64,000 bases of DNA from assembly GCA_003640385.1 (NCBI GenBank), contig RCAB01000005.1, positions 677,484-741,483 of the forward strand. Direction: 5' to 3'. The number at the start of each line of letters is the position of its first letter. Within the stretch, counting starts at the first letter, position 1. The notes under the pieces are model-generated. The model had not been told where the DNA came from and ran no database searches. It was given only the letters and a program-made list of their open reading frames with translations. Both the position numbers and the translations under genes were made by a program. This stretch comes from Setaria digitata. Taxonomy: Eukaryota > Nematoda > Chromadorea > Rhabditida > Setariidae. This document shows positions 59,801 through 64,000 of the stretch, piece by piece.

Positions 59801-61648
59801 ATCAGGTGCTTTGGACAAAACAGTTTATTTTAGTAAATACCTCGTTGTTAATGATTGCGGTTATTACTAACGTTTATTCCCTATATTTAAATAACATTTT
59901 TTGGTCTCATTTTTGTTTAACAACACCTATCTTTCAAATGCTTTGAATATCAACTGTTACACGTACTTTTCCTGTTTCTAGTATGTTTGCTCATTGCAGC
60001 GTTTAGAATTCCTCGGTGATGCTGTTTTGGACTATGTAATCACACGGTTCCTCTTTGAACATTCATCACATTATAGCCCCGGTGTTCTTACAGACCTTCG
60101 TTCTGCGCTTGTCAACAACACTATTTTTGCATCTCTGGCTGTCAAGTACAGCTTCCATAAAGTACTCATGGTTCAGCTTTTTCTAAATAATTTTTGCATT
60201 TGTTACAGATCTCTTTACTTAGATTCGGCGATATAACTTCCAAGAGAGTACATACTATTAACTTTGATTGCTTCGGATAATTGCGTAAAAACACGTGTCC
60301 ATTCTTATCAAAGAAATTTTTTCAATACTCAACATGAAATGTTTCGATTTTAAACAAACTTTACATTATTATTTAAGCATTTTATTGCAATGTGCCCCAG
60401 ATTACATCATATGATCGAGAAATTTGTTCGTCTCTGTGCAGAAAAAAATCTATCTAATGCAAATTTCAATGAAGAGGTGTGTTTTTCGCAGTGGAGGACA
60501 CATTCTTCGTTTCGTTTATATTATTCTTGCACTGCTGCTCGCATTGCTGGAGTTCTAATTTGAATACAGTTTATTGGCATGTGCACTTAAGATACATAAG
60601 TCAAGAGGTTATTGAAAATTGATTCAAATCTCTTAATTCATAGATGTATATGGTAACGACCGAAGAGGAAATAGATGAAGGTGAAGAAGAAGATATTGAA
60701 GTCCCGAAAGCAATGGGTGATATTTTCGAGTCGGTCGCTGGAGCCATCTACTTGGTAATTCAGCCGATTTAAGTTCCTATTTAACTTAGCTTAATTTCAT
60801 ATACTCATATTATTTACAATTTATGAGAAAAGAAAGACTTCTATTTTTCTGAAATAATAGGTGTTAATTTTTGCTTAGTTGTTTTGATAAATTTGTAAAT
60901 TTAAGGACAGTGGACGAAACTTAGACATTGTATGGCGAATTTTCTATAACTTAATGAAGGAAACCATAGAAGAGTGTTGCAATAATCCGCCACGTTCACC
61001 AATTCGTGAACTGCTTGAATTGGAACCGGAACGGGCTCGCTTCTCGTATTTTTTTTTTTCGATTGTCTTTTAAACTGCATTCATTTTAAAGTTCGGAATA
61101 TATACATCTCTGAATTTTGATTGATGTATTCCTGAAAAATACTGTAGAAAATAGTCATGGATAGATTTAGGCACTACGAAACTATTATGTAGGGGACTCA
61201 CAGAAATAAAAGCAAAATAAGGGGAAGAAAATTTTGGTCCTTAAAATTTCTTTCCATTTGATCTCTAAAAGGATATTTTAAGATCCGGGATGTGGTTTAC
61301 GAATTTTGGATCTGATTTAAATTAGACGAGAATTTTGTACTCGACCTAACTTTAAGGTTTTTGTAATGAGGCTGGTCATAATCGCCACTGGAAATCCTTC
61401 ATCGTCAGGTACTCATTACTAATTGAAATCATAATTTTCTTTATTTGTCGATCTAGTTTTATTACAGGAAATTAGAAAGGATACTAGAAACAGGAAAAGT
61501 ACGTGTAACAGTTGATATCCAAAGCAAGTGTCGTTTCACTGGCATGGGAAGGAGCTATCGAATAGCTAAATGTACAGCAGCTAAACGAGCTTTGCGTTAT
61601 CTGCGGAGTTTAAAGAGAGAAAAAGAACGAGCTGCTGGGAAACAATAA
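44830..61648 (+). CDS. dcr-1: Dicer, RNase III that makes miRNAs and siRNAs
   Basis: Dicer cuts pre-miRNA and long dsRNA into small RNAs for Argonaute. About 42 exons and about 1,950 residues (C. elegans DCR-1 1,910). Exons: 44830-44886, 45223-45385, 45677-45810, 45945-46104, 46668-46804, 47168-47266, 47496-47642, 47861-48154, 48282-48413, 48715-48849, 49111-49218, 49398-49549, 49738-49807, 50029-50154, 50552-50716, ~50966-51145, 51223-51436, 51804-52009, 52209-52342, 52556-52738, 52847-53023, 53294-53354, 53739-53846, 54239-54344 (or 54365), 54616-54722, 55130-55318, 55573-55705, 56056-56186, 56459-56575, 56906-~57030, 57182-57283, 57692-57844, 58096-58196, 58516-58624, 58914-59003, 59085-59324, 59647-59805, 60000-60161, 60378-60476, 60644-60754, 60906-61045, 61468-61648. 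Domains in order: helicase with GTGSGKT (~36-42) and DECH (~147-150); helicase C with [11 protein letters not shown] and SKGRAR; DUF283; PAZ; RNase IIIa with LETVGDSFL and [10 protein letters not shown]; RNase IIIb with [11 protein letters not shown] and [11 protein letters not shown]-terminal dsRBD. The acidic catalytic residues of both RNase III sites are kept. Uncertain: acceptor of exon 16, donor of exon 30. Confidence 0.96.
46329..46619. mobile_element. MITE-like element with 36-bp terminal inverted repeats
   Basis: The left end 46329-46364 and right end 46584-46619 are reverse complements at 35 of 36 positions. The left arm starts GATTTGTATTTCTC and ends GGGCCACT. The element is about 291 bp, AT-rich and has no coding capacity, fitting a miniature inverted-repeat transposable element. 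It fills much of the dcr-1 intron between exons 4 and 5, and its right end lies 48 bases upstream of the exon-5 acceptor. No clear target-site duplication was found. A weaker match (TTATGCA blocks) continues inward from the arms. Confidence 0.75.
56788..56854. repeat. Direct repeat of a 22-bp near-palindrome in a dcr-1 intron
   Basis: 56788-56809 and 56833-56854 are identical (ACAAAATATGCATTTTGTTA and two more bases). Each is itself nearly palindromic around ATGCAT, and the second extends to a near-perfect 28-bp palindrome. It lies between dcr-1 exons 29 and 30. Confidence 0.8.
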
Positions 61649-64000
61649 CTTTATTTTCTGAAGTTTCAAAATGTAATACATTTCTGAAGATAATAAGTAT
61701 TCAGGTGTATGCGAAGAAAGAATGATACTTAATATTTAATGTGCGAGCGATGTGTAATATTTTTAACATCTGTTCACGATGGAATAATGTGAATCACAAA
61801 GGCCATATTGTATCAGTGTAGAAAATGCTGAATGTATGAGTTCAGTAGGAAAATATCGAAAAAAAAAAAATAAACAATTTTGCGTCATATTTTGGAAAAC
61901 GCAATGAATGTCATCGTGAAAGAGGAAAATGTCAAATTTCAATCGCAGCTATTTTTTGAAAGTTGCGCATATTACTTGGTTAAGCTAAATTTGGTTAGAT
62001 TTTTTCCTTGTCGGCTGCAGGAATTTCAGTCAGATTGATTATGCTTAATTACAGCACCTAAATTTCTTATTTTTTCTCTTTATGCTAGTGTTATACTCTC
62101 AGATTTGCAACCATCGATCAGTTTCAGTGAACTCGTAAAACCAATACTATCGACTGATGCGGAATGTGAATCATGGTTTTGATTCGATTGTCTTCAGGAA
62201 GTTCGTTTCCAGAAAGAGTAACCGTTTTTTTTAGGTTTAACGAGGACTAAGTGGTTTTTACGTCTACTCAGAATCATGCTGAATTAATTTTGAAACTTAA
62301 GTTTAGTTTATAAGGCAGGTCCCAAACATTTTTAGAATTTTTGAGACTCATATTTGTATTTGTGCCGATATTTATCTCATTGTACTAATGCTAGTGGATG
62401 AATGTTTTTCTATTATTTATAGTTTACTAACAAAGTTTCCTGAGATCTCAAGATTGCATCCTTAATGTTATGTTATTAACAAAATTTGACAATTAAATTA
62501 CGAAGCTGAATCCACATTTGTTAAGTTTTGAAGGTTATTGGGATCTTATGTATTTACAACTGTTAATTTCAAAAATATGTAGATGAACATTCCTAAATTC
62601 AGTCACTGGTGACTCAACATTCCAGAGAATTTCAGAAGTAATTCGAAAATTGTTCAAAAGTTAAAATCCGAGAGTCTATTTCGCTTTAGCATAGCCATCC
62701 AACGAAATAAGGTTATTAGGCGGTGAGAATTAGAATTCTGTTTACTTTTATTGTATTTGGAGCAATATATAGCCATTAGTAATCTTTGTTAGGTAGTTTT
62801 ATTTTAAAACTTTCATTTGATATTCGCTTGATACTGTTTTGCCTTATTTGATAAAAAAGTATGTGGTCTGAATTTTCAGCTCTAGCTCCTAAATTATTTG
62901 TTTGGCAGTAAGCTCTTGTATTTTCATTGATATATTGAAAATCATTTTTGTTTTATTGACTGGTTTTATTGAAAATCATTTTTGCGCTCTTTCTTATTTA
63001 TCTGCTTGTCTGAACCTGAGAAATGAGGTATAGGACAAGGAACTAATACATGGCTCAGGTGAAAGTTACTGCATAAAATTCTGATGATTCGGTGATGCGC
63101 AAAAGGCTTAAGCGCTGTCAGTTTGGCTGCCAGACATTGGAGTTAACTCTTTTTCCGAAGCTCCATATATTTTCTATATTCGTAAGATTACACATAAAAC
63201 AAGTTGTCCGCCTGTTAGAAGCAAAAAAAGGATTCCGAAAAACATGTTTCCCCTAGTTTTCAGAAAAAGCAACTTGGTAAATTGTATTAATTCGACAATT
63301 CCGGTAAGGTATTGAACTAACAGCAAACAAGTCAAATTAATATGGAGAAAGCTGTTGCTTATGCGAAAATATTGGAATTACATATTTCTTGATAAGTTTT
63401 GTTGTAGCAAACAGAGAATTCTGACGTAGCAGTGTTGTAGCAGAACCAATTGGGAACATAATTTGTCTAAAAATAATTTCGATAGCTCCCATTGAACTTC
63501 AGAATCTCTTCAGTTTTGTTCAATGAAAATCGCTAAAAATGGAACTAATTGAAATTTTATAAACCATTACTTTGGGTACTTTATCCTTCCCTTATTCACA
63601 ACACCTCAAATCTTTAGTTCAACAAATTGTGGTGTGCTAGAATTTACTGCTTAGCAAGTACTCATACTACAGTTCAACAAACTGATTTTTTAAAAGGTGT
63701 TGGAACAAATGAAAATGTAAGAAAGAAAATTGCCCAGTAACATTTTTTGTAAAAAATAAGCTGATACCGTGTGTTAAAAATATTTCATAAAATAGGTTAA
63801 AATATAACACACACTATTAATTTGTCTGAAAAAAAAACTTTGCTTTATTACTGAGCATGTGATCAAGTTTTCCTTAAAAGTAATAGTAAGCAAAAATTCC
63901 ACAATATCTGAAATTCTTGCTGGAATTCTGAAGAGTAAGATAGTTCTATGTGCCTGACCTCTAACTTGACATTCAATCGTTCATTAAAAGCACAAATGTG
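61649..64000. other. Downstream of dcr-1, no gene seen
   Basis: About 2.35 kb to the window edge, containing the dcr-1 3' UTR. AT-rich; no open frame longer than chance, no splice-supported exon and no RNA gene recognised. Confidence 0.55.
61869..61874 (+). terminator. Likely polyadenylation signal AATAAA of dcr-1
   Basis: First AATAAA after the dcr-1 stop codon, 221 bases downstream, at the end of an A-run. It implies a 3' UTR of roughly 240 bases. Confidence 0.5.

Overview
The window reads as nuclear DNA of a parasitic nematode, most likely a filarial (spirurid) worm. It is A+T-rich, its genes are cut into many short exons by AT-rich introns, and acceptors are of the TTTCAG or TTTAAG type. 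Start codons often sit a few bases after such an acceptor, as expected of spliced-leader trans-splicing, and the proteins match nematode or metazoan families. No bacterial, viral or organellar segment, tRNA, rRNA or CRISPR array was seen. All coordinates and exon joins were worked out by eye from the sequence, checked by reading-frame phase and by family alignment from memory.

Layout. 1-6777 (-): cul-2, a Cullin-2 scaffold whose 3' end lies beyond the left edge. 8363-12415 (-): an adipose-triglyceride-lipase (ATGL/PNPLA2-like) gene in 11 exons, 562 aa. 15172-26845 (+): three small secreted proteins, each with a signal peptide and a hydrophobic C-terminal tail suggesting a GPI anchor. One is Gly/Gln-rich with a Cys cluster and unlike anything I recognise; the other two have ten cysteines and resemble Ly6/ET-module/activin-receptor ectodomains. 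28232-33460 (-): a complete organic-anion transporter (OATP/SLCO), 16 exons, 701 aa. 33461-41125: a long gene-poor stretch with a possible decayed gene near 37.45-37.88 kb and a weak three-exon candidate near 40.2-40.7 kb. 41126-42784 (-): rpl-6. 43316-44254 (+): mitochondrial ribosomal protein L51, head-to-head with rpl-6. 44830-61648 (+): a full-length Dicer (dcr-1) in about 42 exons with helicase, DUF283, PAZ, two RNase III domains and a dsRNA-binding domain. 61649-64000: no gene seen.

Functionally these are mostly unrelated housekeeping genes: a ubiquitin-ligase scaffold, a lipid-droplet lipase, an anion transporter, two ribosomal proteins and the small-RNA nuclease. Four of them (cul-2, atgl-1, dcr-1, rpl-6) have C. 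elegans orthologues on chromosome III, from memory, so the block probably belongs to the matching ancestral linkage group. The least described part is the cluster of small surface-type proteins at 15-27 kb. Structural oddities include a MITE-like element with 36-bp terminal inverted repeats in a dcr-1 intron, a duplicated fragment of a cul-2 exon, a 47-bp exact tandem duplication, a 21-bp perfect hairpin, and a few splice junctions that do not fit GT-AG.
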